Assembly: GCF_040409955.1 (NCBI RefSeq)
Contig: NZ_CP123385.1
Span: forward strand, 124,001-188,000
Direction of reading: 5' to 3'
Length of the DNA: 64,000 nt
Source of the DNA: Salipiger sp. H15
GTDB lineage: Bacteria > Pseudomonadota > Alphaproteobacteria > Rhodobacterales > Rhodobacteraceae
Shown here: positions 1 to 8,118 of the stretch, piece by piece
Layout of the letters: each line of letters begins with the position of its first letter
Position numbering within the stretch: the first letter of the stretch is position 1
Notes under the pieces: model-generated
What the model was told of the DNA's origin: nothing
What the model saw: the letters and a program-made list of their open reading frames with translations, nothing else
The model's database searches: none
Position numbers and translations under genes: made by a program

Positions 1-287
1 GTGGCGACGCGGTTGCGCAGCTCGACATAGGTGATCTCGCGCTTGGTGTGGGTGATCGGGCTGTCCCAGATGATCGCCACCTGCTCGCCCCGGCCATTCT
101 CGACATGGCGGTCGACGGCGTTCCAGCAGGTGTTGGTCATCCCGTCGGAGAACCACTCGAACATGCCATCGCCCTTGTCGAAGAGCGCCCTGGAGGGGGC
201 CTTGTCCCAGTCGATCGCCTCGGCGGCCTGCATCCAGAACCCCTCGGGGTCGGTTGCCCAGCTGTCGTAGATGTCCTTGTAGCCCAT
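1..287 (-). CDS. prpE: Propionyl-CoA synthetase, N-terminal part (gene runs off the window)
   Basis: Reading leftward from an ATG at 287, the frame stays open to base 1 and gives 95 residues starting MGYKDIYDSW. It contains EGFWMQAAEAIDWD, MTNTCWNAVDRHV and SPITHTKREITYVELRNRVA, the N-terminal signature of the PrpE/acetyl-CoA synthetase family. The enzyme activates propionate to propionyl-CoA with ATP in the cytoplasm. The start is well supported by AGGAGGAGG just upstream. The adenylation motifs lie outside the window. A group of TTTGCAAA-like boxes sits 110-200 bases upstream, which fits control by a propionyl-CoA-responsive regulator. The family call is firm; acetate versus propionate preference is inferred from the N-terminus. 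Confidence 0.88.
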   Translation of the reverse strand, partial: MGYKDIYDSWATDPEGFWMQAAEAIDWDKAPSRALFDKGDGMFEWFSDGMTNTCWNAVDRHVENGRGEQVAIIWDSPITHTKREITYVELRNRVA

Positions 288-396
288 GGTGCCTCCTCCT
301 TGCGCCGTCTCTCCACAGCGGTGCGCAATTTGATACGGCTCCGGACCCGCCCCGGGCAAGTCCGTTACCGCGCACAGGGACAGAAGGACGCAGGAG

Positions 397-486
397 TTTG
401 CTGTTTTTTGCGAAACCTCGGCGAAGAAATTTTGCAAAGCCCGCGGAACTGCAAATTCTTCTGCAAATCTGAAGATTTTTTGCAAA
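397..486. promoter_or_regulatory. Cluster of TTTGCAAA-like boxes (probable PccR/ScfR-type operator)
   Basis: Six related 8-mers occur in 90 bases: TTTGCTGT (397-404), TTTGCGAA (407-414), TTTGCAAA (431-438), ACTGCAAA (448-455), TCTGCAAA (460-467) and TTTGCAAA (479-486). The fourth and fifth are separated by exactly four bases. That matches the TTTGCAAA-N4-TTTGCAAA arrangement described for PccR, the propionyl-CoA-responsive ScfR-family regulator of Rhodobacter sphaeroides. Their position upstream of prpE makes short-chain acyl-CoA control likely. The regulator gene is not in the window. Confidence 0.7.
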
Positions 487-696
487 ATTCCCGAGAATCG
501 GCGGCGCATTTCGGGACGAGAAACCCGTCATGATTCCTGACCAATTCCGACCCATTCCATCTCTATTGATTTCAAATCTGTAACAAACTGTCCGTTATCT
601 AAAATGGTTATTTCAGAATCACGATTGCGGGTGCACGATTTTTAAAAAAGGAGGAAATCCGTTTTAAGTCTCGGCATTTGCCACCTCGGTGAATAT

Positions 697-737
697 TTGC
701 TCCGTCGAGCAATTTCCCCAACTAAGAGCATTTGCTC
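697..737 (+). promoter_or_regulatory. Two inverted repeats upstream of the Hint-domain gene
   Basis: TTGCTC-CGTC-GAGCAA (697-712) and GAGCA-TT-TGCTC (726-737) share the same half-sites in opposite order, and TTTGCTC occurs twice (696-702 and 731-737). They lie 35-75 bases before the start codon in AT-rich DNA, where an operator or a small stem-loop could sit. No known regulator matches. Confidence 0.35.
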
Positions 738-772
738 AAAATAAAAAATAATATGAGGGTCGGGCAACACAC

Positions 773-1741
773 ATGGCACAGGAAGATATTCAGGTCACCC
801 CCTACAACGGCTCGGTCGCGGCAGCCGACCTCTTGGGGTCAGAACGGAATCTGCTGATTTCGAACTTCGGCAGCCCGACGACAGGAACATTGGAGGACGG
901 CGATGGCATCCTCGGCTCCGGCGATGACGGAGCGACGACTTTCAACGGCTCGCCAGTTACTTACATCGGGAGCGGCACGGTAACCCCGGGCATCGACCTT
1001 GGCATTCTCGGCGTCTCTCTCGGCACACCGGTGGATGTCGTCGTCTTCAAGGCCGGTGGCGACACCTATTTCCACTACCCCGCGGGCGAGCCGAACCTTC
1101 TTGGAAACGTATTTCTTGTCGTAGATATCGACGCGACCCCCTATACGATCTTCACCCCGCTGTGCTTCACGCATGGCACGGAAATACGTACGCCGACAGG
1201 CCACCGGCCGATCGAGTCGTTGAGCGCCGGGGATTGGGTCATGGATATCCACGGCGACCGGCAGGTGATCGAGTGGATCGGGAAGACAACGCTGCGCATT
1301 CCCGACCGTCCCGAGTATCGCAAGTGGCATCCGGTGAGGGTTGCGGCGAATGTCTTTGGCCGCGGTGTCCCCTATCGTCCGACCTGGCTGTCGCAGCAGC
1401 ACCGCGTGCTGGTGCGCTCGGCGCTGAATGAGCTCTACTTCGATGAAGCGGACTGCCTTGCGCCCATTGTCCGGCTGGCGGACGGCAAGAACATCCGCAT
1501 CGACCGCACGGTCACCGAGGTGACATATTTCCACATCCTCTGCGCAGAGCACAAAGTGCTGAGCGCCAACGGCATGCCCGCAGAGAGCCTGCACCTCGGA
1601 CAAGTTGCGCGCTGCGGCGTGGAGCGGGCGGCCTTCGGGGAATTCGAGATCGAGGAGGAGATCGCCAGCGTACCAGCCGCTGCGCCGATCCTGCGCGGCT
1701 TCGAGGCGCGTCTCCTCGCCGGGCAGTACGAGCAGGTCTGA
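773..1741 (+). CDS. Hint-domain protein (Hedgehog/intein-type, Rhodobacterales Hint_2 family)
   Basis: The 322-residue protein has two parts. Residues 1 to about 128 are a Gly/Asp-rich, probably beta-structured region with GDGILGSGDDG. Residues from about 130 are a Hint domain opening at Cys131 (LCFTHGTEIRTPTG), with a QQHRVLV block and a C-terminal HKVLSANGMPAESL block. Hint domains self-cleave at the N-side of the first Cys. This family is common and often multicopy in Rhodobacterales, but its role is unknown. No signal peptide is visible. The ribosome site is weak (GAGGG, 13 bases before ATG), so the start is less certain than the domain. The gene stands alone and its leader is unusually AT-rich. 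Confidence 0.82.
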   Translation: MAQEDIQVTPYNGSVAAADLLGSERNLLISNFGSPTTGTLEDGDGILGSGDDGATTFNGSPVTYIGSGTVTPGIDLGILGVSLGTPVDVVVFKAGGDTYFHYPAGEPNLLGNVFLVVDIDATPYTIFTPLCFTHGTEIRTPTGHRPIESLSAGDWVMDIHGDRQVIEWIGKTTLRIPDRPEYRKWHPVRVAANVFGRGVPYRPTWLSQQHRVLVRSALNELYFDEADCLAPIVRLADGKNIRIDRTVTEVTYFHILCAEHKVLSANGMPAESLHLGQVARCGVERAAFGEFEIEEEIASVPAAAPILRGFEARLLAGQYEQV

Positions 1742-1748
1742 AAGAAAG

Positions 1749-1775
1749 GTCGCGGCAGGCAGGGCCCGCCGCGAC
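1749..1775 (-). terminator. Hairpin terminator of the malic enzyme gene
   Basis: GTCGCGGC (1749-1756) pairs perfectly with GCCGCGAC (1768-1775) between two convergent genes. Read in the malic enzyme direction the stem is followed by CTTTCTTT, which suits a rho-independent terminator. It may also slow readthrough from the Hint-domain gene. Confidence 0.6.
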
Positions 1776-1785
1776 TCGGCAGATG

Positions 1786-4065
1786 TCAGCCGTAATGCGC
1801 GACCGGGGTGCCCGCGACGGCGGCCATGTTGAGCAGCCCGCGCGCGGTGATCGAGGGGGTCACGATATGGGCCCGGTTGCCCATTCCCATGAGGATCGGC
1901 CCGACCTCGAGCCCGCCCGCCTTGACCTTGAGGATGTTGCGCACGCCCGAGGCGGCGTCGGCCTCGGCGAAGACCAGCACGTTCGCCGCACCCTGCATCC
2001 GGCCGTTCGGCAGCAGGCGCTCGCGCAGCTCGGGGTCAAGGGCGCTGTCGACATGCATCTCGCCCTCGTAGACGAAATCGCGCGGCGCGCCGTCGAGGAT
2101 CTCGAGCGCGTTGCGGATGCGCGGGCCCGAGCCGTCGGCCTGGTTGCCGAACTGCGAGCGCGAGCAGAGCGCGACCTTGGGCTCGATGCCGAAGCGCCGC
2201 ACGTGGCGCGCCGCGCCGATGGCGGTCAGCGCGATCTGCTCGGGGGTGGGCTCGATCCAGATCTGCGTGTCGGTGATGAAGAGCGGGCCGTCCTCGAGGA
2301 TCATCATCGAGAGCGCGCCATGCGGCTGCAGCCGCTCGCTGCCCAGAACCTGCGTGACGTAGTTGAGGTGCCAGCGGTACTCGCCGAAGGTGCCGCAGAT
2401 CAGCGCGTCGGCCTCGCCGCGATGCACCATGACCGCGCCGATGGCGGTGGTGTTGGTGCGCATCACCGCGCGGGCCAGATCCGGCGTCACGCCGCGGCGT
2501 GCCATGATGCCGTGGTAGGTTTCCCAGTAATCGCGGTAGCGCGGGTCGTTCTCGGGGTTCACCACGTGGAAGTCGCGGCCCGGCCGCACGGTGAGGCCGA
2601 GACGCTCGCAGCGCATCTCCAGCACCTCGGGACGGCCGATGAGGATCGGCGTCTCGGTGGTTTCCTCGAGGATGGCCTGCGCGGCGCGCAGCACGCGCTC
2701 GTCCTCGCCCTCGGCAAAGACGATCTTGCGCGCGGCGGTGGCGGCGGCCTCGAAGACCGGGCGCATCAGCAGCGCCGACTTGAAGACCGAGGCGTTGAGC
2801 TTGTCCTTGTAGGCCTTGAGATCGGCCAGCGGGCGCTGCGCCACGCCGGTTTCCATCGCCGCCTTGGCCACGGCCGAGGAGACCACCGCCGAGAGGCGCG
2901 GATCGAAGGGCTTGGGGATCAGGTAGTCGGCGCCGAAGGTCAGCTGCTCGCCGTGGTAGGCGGCGGCGGCCTCGGCCGAGGTGGTGGCGCGGGCCAGCGC
3001 CGCGATCCCCTCGACGCAGGCCAGCTGCATCGCGTCGTTGATCTCGGTCGCGCCGACGTCGAGCGCGCCGCGGAAGATGAAGGGGAAGCACAGGACGTTG
3101 TTGACCTGGTTCGGGAAGTCGCTGCGGCCGGTGGCGATGATCGCGTCCGGCGCCACGCTGCGCGCGAGGTCGGGCATGATCTCGGGCGTCGGGTTGGCGA
3201 GCGCGAAGATGATCGGGCGCGCGGCCATCTTGGCCACCTGCTCGGGCTTCAGCACCCCGGGGCCGGAGAGGCCGAGGAAGAGATCGGCGCCGTCCATCAC
3301 CTCGTCGAGCGTGCGCTTGTCGGAGGGCTGGGCAAAGGCGGCCTTCTGCGGGTTCATGTCCTCGGTCCGGCCCTCGTAGACGAGGCCGTGGATGTCGCAG
3401 AGCCAGATGTTCTCGCGCTTGACGCCGAGCTTGACCAGCATGTTGAGGCAGGCGATGCCCGCCGCGCCGCCGCCGGTCGAGACGATCTTGATGTCCTCGA
3501 AGGACTTGCCGGCCACGTGCAGCGCGTTGGTCGCCGCCGCGCCCACCACGATGGCGGTGCCGTGCTGGTCGTCATGGAAGACGGGGATGTTCATCCGCTC
3601 GCGGCAGATCTTCTCGACGATGAAGCAGTCGGGAGCCTTGATGTCCTCGAGGTTGATCGCGCCGAAAGTCGGCTCGAGCGCGCAGACGATCTCGGCCAGC
3701 TTCACCGGGTCGGGCTCATTGAGCTCGAGGTCGAAGCAGTCGATGTTGGCGAATTTCTTGAAGAGGACCGCCTTGCCCTCCATCACGGGCTTCGAGGCGA
3801 GCGGACCGATGTTGCCGAGACCGAGCACCGCCGTGCCGTTCGAGACCACCGCGACGAGGTTCCCGCGCGAGGTGTAGCGCGCGGCGTTGGCGGGGTCGGC
3901 CTTGATCTCGAGGCAGGCCTCGGCAACGCCGGGGGAATAGGCGCGGCTGAGGTCGCGGCCGTTGGCCAGCGGCTTGGTCGCGCGGATCTCGAGTTTCCCG
4001 GGCTTGGGGTTTTCGTGGTAGAAGAGTGCCGCCTGGCGCAGGCTCTCCTGAGCGGTATCGGTCAT
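1786..4065 (-). CDS. maeB: NADP-dependent malic enzyme (malic enzyme fused to phosphotransacetylase-like domain)
   Basis: The enzyme decarboxylates malate to pyruvate while making NADPH. The 759-residue protein has the long MaeB architecture. Residues 1 to about 430 hold the malic enzyme and NAD-binding domains, with LSRAYSPGVAEACLEI and FHDDQHGTAI. Residues from about 435 form the phosphotransacetylase-like domain (KIVFAEGEDERVLRAAQAIL, VMVHRGEADALICGTFGEY), which in known MaeB proteins is regulatory rather than catalytic. The ATG at 4065 is chosen over one ten codons upstream because GGGAGG lies eight bases before it. It is monocistronic and converges on the Hint-domain gene. Confidence 0.95.
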   Translation of the reverse strand: MTDTAQESLRQAALFYHENPKPGKLEIRATKPLANGRDLSRAYSPGVAEACLEIKADPANAARYTSRGNLVAVVSNGTAVLGLGNIGPLASKPVMEGKAVLFKKFANIDCFDLELNEPDPVKLAEIVCALEPTFGAINLEDIKAPDCFIVEKICRERMNIPVFHDDQHGTAIVVGAAATNALHVAGKSFEDIKIVSTGGGAAGIACLNMLVKLGVKRENIWLCDIHGLVYEGRTEDMNPQKAAFAQPSDKRTLDEVMDGADLFLGLSGPGVLKPEQVAKMAARPIIFALANPTPEIMPDLARSVAPDAIIATGRSDFPNQVNNVLCFPFIFRGALDVGATEINDAMQLACVEGIAALARATTSAEAAAAYHGEQLTFGADYLIPKPFDPRLSAVVSSAVAKAAMETGVAQRPLADLKAYKDKLNASVFKSALLMRPVFEAAATAARKIVFAEGEDERVLRAAQAILEETTETPILIGRPEVLEMRCERLGLTVRPGRDFHVVNPENDPRYRDYWETYHGIMARRGVTPDLARAVMRTNTTAIGAVMVHRGEADALICGTFGEYRWHLNYVTQVLGSERLQPHGALSMMILEDGPLFITDTQIWIEPTPEQIALTAIGAARHVRRFGIEPKVALCSRSQFGNQADGSGPRIRNALEILDGAPRDFVYEGEMHVDSALDPELRERLLPNGRMQGAANVLVFAEADAASGVRNILKVKAGGLEVGPILMGMGNRAHIVTPSITARGLLNMAAVAGTPVAHYG

Positions 4066-4232
4066 GTCGTAGGCCTCCCAACGAAGATGGTTCAACGTTG
4101 AACAATCTGCCCCGAAGGGCTTGGGAGGCCGGGTATCAGGATTTGCCGAGCCGGTAAACGAAAAACACGGGACAGGGGATCACGGCTCTGTAGGGGCGCT
4201 GACGCAAGGGCGGAAACCCGCGCGTCGCAGGC

Positions 4233-4439
4233 TCAGGTCGGCCGGCTTCCGGCCGGGTCGTCGAGCGCGGCGATCCGCCGCTCGGCCTGCCAGAGGCTCA
4301 GCCCCGGCTCGAACTCGGTCCCGGCGCGGCGGCAGAGCTCCCGCAGGCGCCGGGCCTGGTCGTCGGTCATTGGCTGGCGCAGGTCGGGCGGCACGTCCAT
4401 GGCGGCGTCGATCCGGCGCGGGCTGGTCATAAAGGTCAT
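4233..4439 (-). CDS. DUF3072-like small protein
   Basis: The 68-residue protein contains QPMTDDQARRLRELCRRAG, then a Gly-Leu-Ser-x-W-x-A-x-R-R-I stretch. This closely follows the DUF3072 pattern (MTDxQAxxLxxLxxxAG...AExxxRIDxL), a short helical domain found in many bacteria with no known function. AAGGAGG lies seven bases before the ATG, which strongly supports translation. It stands alone in the divergent space between malic enzyme and pyrophosphatase. The family match is from memory of the consensus. Confidence 0.7.
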   Translation of the reverse strand: MTFMTSPRRIDAAMDVPPDLRQPMTDDQARRLRELCRRAGTEFEPGLSLWQAERRIAALDDPAGSRPT

Positions 4440-4639
4440 CGGGTTGCCTCCTTCTGACGGTCTCAACGCGGAGGGAAAGGCGCGGTTCCATGCCCCGCGG
4501 AGGTCGCGCGGGCGGTGTTGCGCCTGCAGCATTTGGCCGCGTGACAAGCCCCGGCCGCGTGCCTATAACCCGTCGCGAAAGCCGCAGGGCACCCAGACGC
4601 ATCGCATATGCACCCTATGAACCCGAGGAGTTTTTCCGC

Positions 4640-5560
4640 ATGACCACCCTGGTTTTTGGCCACAAGTCCCCCGACACCGACTCCACCGGCAGCCCGATCA
4701 TCTGGGCCTGGTACCTCAACGAGGTGAAGGGCGTCGCGGCCAAGCCCGTGCTGCTCGGCGAGCCGAACACCGAGGCCGCCTTCATGCTCGAGCACTGGGG
4801 CCTCGAGAAGCCCGAGATCATCTCCGACGTCGCGGCTGACGCCCCGGTCGTCATCGTCGACACCAACAACCCGGCCGAACTGCCCGCCGGGATCAACGGC
4901 GCCGACATCCGCGCGATCATCGACCACCACAAGCTGGTCGGCGGGCTCGAGACCAAGGGGCCGATCGACATCACCGTGCGCCCGCTGGCCTGCACCGCGA
5001 CCATCATGATCGACCTGATGGGCAAGGACATGGTGAAGATGCCCGAGCCGATCATGGGCGCGGCGCTGACCTGTATCCTGTCGGACACGCTGGAATTCCG
5101 CTCGCCCACCACCACCCCGCATGACCGCGCCGTCGCCGAGACACTGGCCGACACGCTCGGCGTGAGCATCCCCGAGTTCGCCGCGCAGATGTTCGCCGCC
5201 AAGTCCGACGTGTCGGACTTCTCCGACGCCGAGCTGATCCGCATGGACAGCAAGGAATACGAGGTCGGTGGCACCAAGTTCCGCGTCTCGGTGCTGGAGA
5301 CCACCGCGCCCGAGATCCCGCTCGGCCGCAAGGACAGCCTGATGGAGAGCTTCAAGACCGTCGCCGCCGAGGATGGCGTCGACCAGGTGCTGCTCTTCGT
5401 CGTCGACATCCTCAAGGAAGAGGCGACGCTGCTGGTGCCGAACGATCTGGTGAAGACCGTGGCCGAGAAGAGCTTCGGCGCGAGCGTCGAGGGCGATACC
5501 GTGGTGCTTCCGGGCATCATGTCGCGCAAGAAGCAGATCATCCCGAACCTGAAGCTCTGA
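4640..5560 (+). CDS. ppaC: Manganese-dependent inorganic pyrophosphatase (family II)
   Basis: The protein hydrolyses cytosolic pyrophosphate to phosphate and so drives biosynthetic reactions. At 306 residues it has the family II length. It has the N-terminal DHH-family metal site (GHKSPDTDS, with His8, Asp12 and Asp14), the DHH motif at about 95-97 (IIDHHKLVGG), and the C-terminal SRKKQIIPNL of the DHHA2 substrate domain. The ATG at 4640 is preceded by GAGGAG and fits the family N-terminus; an open frame continues upstream but is not conserved-looking. A strong terminator follows at once, so it is probably monocistronic. Confidence 0.96.
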   Translation: MTTLVFGHKSPDTDSTGSPIIWAWYLNEVKGVAAKPVLLGEPNTEAAFMLEHWGLEKPEIISDVAADAPVVIVDTNNPAELPAGINGADIRAIIDHHKLVGGLETKGPIDITVRPLACTATIMIDLMGKDMVKMPEPIMGAALTCILSDTLEFRSPTTTPHDRAVAETLADTLGVSIPEFAAQMFAAKSDVSDFSDAELIRMDSKEYEVGGTKFRVSVLETTAPEIPLGRKDSLMESFKTVAAEDGVDQVLLFVVDILKEEATLLVPNDLVKTVAEKSFGASVEGDTVVLPGIMSRKKQIIPNLKL

Positions 5561-5583
5561 GCCTTCGCGCGTCGCACAGCATC

Positions 5584-5610
5584 AAGGGCACCCCGGCGGG
5601 TGCCCTTTTT
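5584..5610 (+). terminator. Rho-independent terminator after ppaC
   Basis: AAGGGCACCC (5584-5593) pairs perfectly with GGGTGCCCTT (5598-5607) around a CGGC loop, and the stem runs into five T residues (5606-5610). This is a classical intrinsic terminator 24 bases after the ppaC stop. Confidence 0.9.
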
Positions 5611-5649
5611 CATGCCTTCCTCCCTGCCCCAGCTGACCGGAGCCCTGCC

Positions 5650-6516
5650 ATGACCGACCTCGTGACCCTCGCGGACGCCGACCTCACCCTCACCGTGGCG
5701 CCGCTCGGCGCCGAGATGCAGAGCTTTCGCAAGGCCGGGCGCGAACTGCTCTGGCAGGGCGATGCCGCCTGGTGGTCCGGTCGCGCGCCGATCCTCTTTC
5801 CCATCGTCGGCCCCGCGCCCGAGGGGCGGATCCGCATCGGCGAATTCGAGGCCGAGATGGGCCAGCACGGCTTTGCACGGCGCAGCACCTTCGCGCTGGA
5901 GGAGGTCACCGCGACCTCCTGCCGCCACGTGCTCACCGACACCGACACGACCCGCGCCCAGTACCCCTTCGCCTTCCGCCTGACCGTGACCCACGCGCTC
6001 GAGGGCGGCACGCTGTGCGTCTCCGCCGAGGTCGCGAACACCGGCGACACGCCGATGCCCTTCTGCCTCGGCTATCACCCTGCCTTCGCCTGGCCGCTGC
6101 CCGGCGCCGAGGGGCTGGCACACGAAGTCACGCTGGCAAACGGCGGCGAGCCCGCGCTCGCCCGCATCGACGGCGGGCGCCTTCCCGAAACCCGCCTGCC
6201 CTCGCCCTTCACCAAGGGCCGCCTCACCCTCGCCCATGACCAGTTCGAGGCCGACGCAATGATCTTCCCCGAGGGTGCGGGCGCGGCGCTCGGCTACGGC
6301 ACCGAAGGCGGGCCGCGCCTCGACTTCACCTTCGAGAACCTGCCCTTCCTCGCGCTCTGGCAGAAGCCGGGCGCGCCCTTCCTCTGCGTCGAGCCCTGGC
6401 ACGGGATGCACGCGCCGCTCGGCGGCTCGGCGCAGCTTGCCGACCGCCCCGGCGCGCTGACCCTCGCCCCCGATGCCGCCGCCCGCTTCGGCTACACGGT
6501 GACCCCGCATCTCTGA
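5650..6516 (+). CDS. Aldose 1-epimerase family protein (LacX/YeaD-like)
   Basis: The 288-residue protein belongs to the galactose-mutarotase fold. It opens with an APLGAEMQSF strand, then SGRAPILFPIVG and the conserved FCLGYHPAFAWPL, whose His is the usual acid-base candidate. It ends with LCVEPWHGMHAP. The short length and the WxGRAPILFP motif place it with LacX-type members rather than classical GalM. Such proteins interconvert anomers of sugars or sugar phosphates, but the substrate cannot be read from sequence. It starts 40 bases after the ppaC terminator. The following HAD gene lies 81 bases downstream. Confidence 0.85.
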   Translation: MTDLVTLADADLTLTVAPLGAEMQSFRKAGRELLWQGDAAWWSGRAPILFPIVGPAPEGRIRIGEFEAEMGQHGFARRSTFALEEVTATSCRHVLTDTDTTRAQYPFAFRLTVTHALEGGTLCVSAEVANTGDTPMPFCLGYHPAFAWPLPGAEGLAHEVTLANGGEPALARIDGGRLPETRLPSPFTKGRLTLAHDQFEADAMIFPEGAGAALGYGTEGGPRLDFTFENLPFLALWQKPGAPFLCVEPWHGMHAPLGGSAQLADRPGALTLAPDAAARFGYTVTPHL

Positions 6517-6597
6517 GCACCCGGCTCTGGCCTCGCTGCCACCGCTGCCCTATCAAGGGCGTGAACCTCTCACCCCAAGGTCCGACAAAGGCTTTCC

Positions 6598-7470
6598 ATG
6601 ACCCGCATCATCCAGTCGCTTTCCGAGATCTCGCAGAATTACGAGGCCGCCTTCGTCGACCTCTGGGGCTGCGTGCATGACGGCGTGAAGGCCTTCCCCG
6701 CGGCCATCGAGGCGCTCCGCGGCTTCCGCGCGCAGGGCGGCACCGTGGTGCTGCTGACCAATGCCCCGCGCTCGCGTCACGAGGTGGTCAAGCAGCTCGA
6801 GGTCTTCGGCGTGCCCGAGGACGCCTGGGACAATATCGCCACCTCGGGCGACAGCGCCCGCGTCGCCATGTTCCGCGGCGAGGTCGGCCAGAAGGTCTAT
6901 TTCATGGGCACGCCCTTCGACGAGCCCTTCTTCGAGCCGATCAAGCTGCTGGAGCACCCGCTGCCGATCGAGCGCGTCGCGCTGGAAGAGGCCGATGGCA
7001 TCGTCTGCTGCGGCCCCTTCGATCCCCATGCCGACCCGTCCGAGCTGCGCCCGCAGCTGCTCTACGCCAAGCAGAAGGGCATGAAGCTGCTCTGCGCCAA
7101 CCCCGACATCGTGGTCGACCGCGGCGAGACCCGAGAATGGTGCGCCGGGGCCGTGGCGCAGCTCTACACCGAGATGGGCGGCGAGAGCCTCTACTTCGGC
7201 AAGCCGCACCCGCCGGTCTATGACCTCGCGCGCCGCCGCCTTGCCGAGATCGACCGGATGGTACCCGACAGCGCCATCCTCTGCATCGGCGACGGCATCC
7301 GCACCGACATCCTCGGCGCGGTGGGCGAGGACCTCGATTCCCTCTTCATCACCGGCGGGCTCGCGGCGAAGGAGACGAAGACCGCCGAGCAGCCCGAGGC
7401 CGGGGCGCTTGCGGACTACCTCGCCGGGCAGCAGATGGAACCCACCTATTCGATCGGTTTCCTGCGCTGA
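6598..7470 (+). CDS. HAD-superfamily class IIA hydrolase (TIGR01459-type)
   Basis: The 290-residue protein matches the alphaproteobacterial class IIA HAD family: AAFVDLWGCVHDGV at residues 17-30, the motif II region VVLLTNAPRSR, and motifs III/IV FGKPHPPVYDLA and CIGDGIRTDILGA. The nucleophilic Asp is in the DLWG motif; the usual second Asp is replaced by Trp, as is normal in this family. The protein is probably a cytosolic phosphatase for a small phosphometabolite of unknown identity. It may be co-transcribed with the epimerase-like gene upstream. Confidence 0.87.
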   Translation: MTRIIQSLSEISQNYEAAFVDLWGCVHDGVKAFPAAIEALRGFRAQGGTVVLLTNAPRSRHEVVKQLEVFGVPEDAWDNIATSGDSARVAMFRGEVGQKVYFMGTPFDEPFFEPIKLLEHPLPIERVALEEADGIVCCGPFDPHADPSELRPQLLYAKQKGMKLLCANPDIVVDRGETREWCAGAVAQLYTEMGGESLYFGKPHPPVYDLARRRLAEIDRMVPDSAILCIGDGIRTDILGAVGEDLDSLFITGGLAAKETKTAEQPEAGALADYLAGQQMEPTYSIGFLR

Positions 7471-7489
7471 CCGGGCACAATTTTCCCCC

Positions 7490-7524
7490 TTGATTTTCTG
7501 CGGCCGCGAAGTAATAAAATTACT
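7490..7524 (+). promoter_or_regulatory. Probable promoter with overlapping palindromic operator upstream of the MaoC gene
   Basis: TTGATT (7490-7495) and an AT-rich -10 candidate near 7512-7520 are spaced about 16-19 bases apart. A perfect palindrome AGTAAT-AAA-ATTACT (7510-7524) overlaps the -10 element, as expected for a repressor site. The region stands out against the GC-rich flanks. No regulator is identified. Confidence 0.5.
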
Positions 7525-7580
7525 CATGGATGCCGGTTTGGCGTCAATTTATTACCGGGCCGCAGATCATGGAGGACAAG

Positions 7581-8024
7581 ATGCTCGACAACCTGCCCCG
7601 CGGGACGATCTGCATCGAGGACATCGAGATGGGCATGACGCGGTATCTGCGCAAGCAGGTGACCGACCGCGACATCGCCCTCTTTGCCGAGGTGTCTACC
7701 GACCACAACCCGGTGCATCTCGACGACGCCTACGCGCAGGACACGATCTTCGAGGGGCGGATCGCCCACGGGATGCTCACCGCCGGGCTGATCTCGGCGG
7801 TGATCGGCGAGCAGCTTCCGGGCCATGGCACCGTCTACCTCGGCCAGACGCTGAAATTCATCGCCCCCGTGCGCCCCGGCGACACGGTGCTGGCCGAGGT
7901 CACGGTGACCGACATCGACTTTTCCAAGCGCCGGGTGATGCTCGACTGCAAGTGCTCTGTCGAGGGCAAGCCGGTGCTCGTCGGCGAGGCGAAGGTGCTT
8001 GCCCCCTCGCGCAAGTTCGACTGA
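7581..8024 (+). CDS. MaoC family hydratase/dehydratase
   Basis: The 147-residue protein has a single hot-dog fold with the hydratase signature STDHNPVHLDDAYAQ and the following GRIAHGMLTAGLIS, which together supply the catalytic Asp and His. Such short MaoC proteins hydrate enoyl-CoA esters and usually act as dimers in fatty-acid or polyhydroxyalkanoate metabolism. Of two nearby in-frame ATGs, the one at 7581 is chosen because GGAGG lies five bases before it; that GGAGG falls inside the alternative start region at 7569. The gene has its own AT-rich promoter region. Confidence 0.9.
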   Translation: MLDNLPRGTICIEDIEMGMTRYLRKQVTDRDIALFAEVSTDHNPVHLDDAYAQDTIFEGRIAHGMLTAGLISAVIGEQLPGHGTVYLGQTLKFIAPVRPGDTVLAEVTVTDIDFSKRRVMLDCKCSVEGKPVLVGEAKVLAPSRKFD

Positions 8025-8118
8025 CAGAGCCGTCCGCCTTTCTTGCGCGCAGACAATGTCTTGCCGGATGGAGTTGCAAAGGCCATCCTGCGCCCTGACC
8101 CTGCGGAAGGACTGACCC

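Larger units (their letters stand above)
288..772. other. Long AT-rich intergenic region between prpE and the Hint-domain gene
   Basis: This 485-base stretch has no convincing gene and is clearly richer in A+T than the rest of the window, most of all from about 470 to 770. The left half carries the TTTGCAAA-like boxes facing prpE. The right half carries two GAGCA/TGCTC inverted repeats just ahead of the Hint-domain gene. A perfect Shine-Dalgarno-like AAGGAGG near 647-653 is followed by no start codon. Confidence 0.7.

Noticed and set aside
641-670. Perfect AAGGAGG ribosome-site-like sequence in the prpE-Hint gap
   Set aside because: No start codon lies at a suitable distance on the plus strand and the following frame stops at once, so it does not mark a gene.
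1783-4101. Very long plus-strand open frame (over 770 codons) opposite the malic enzyme gene
   Set aside because: It is antisense to a clear MaeB gene; its His/Arg/Asp-rich low-complexity translation is what GC-rich third positions give on the opposite strand.
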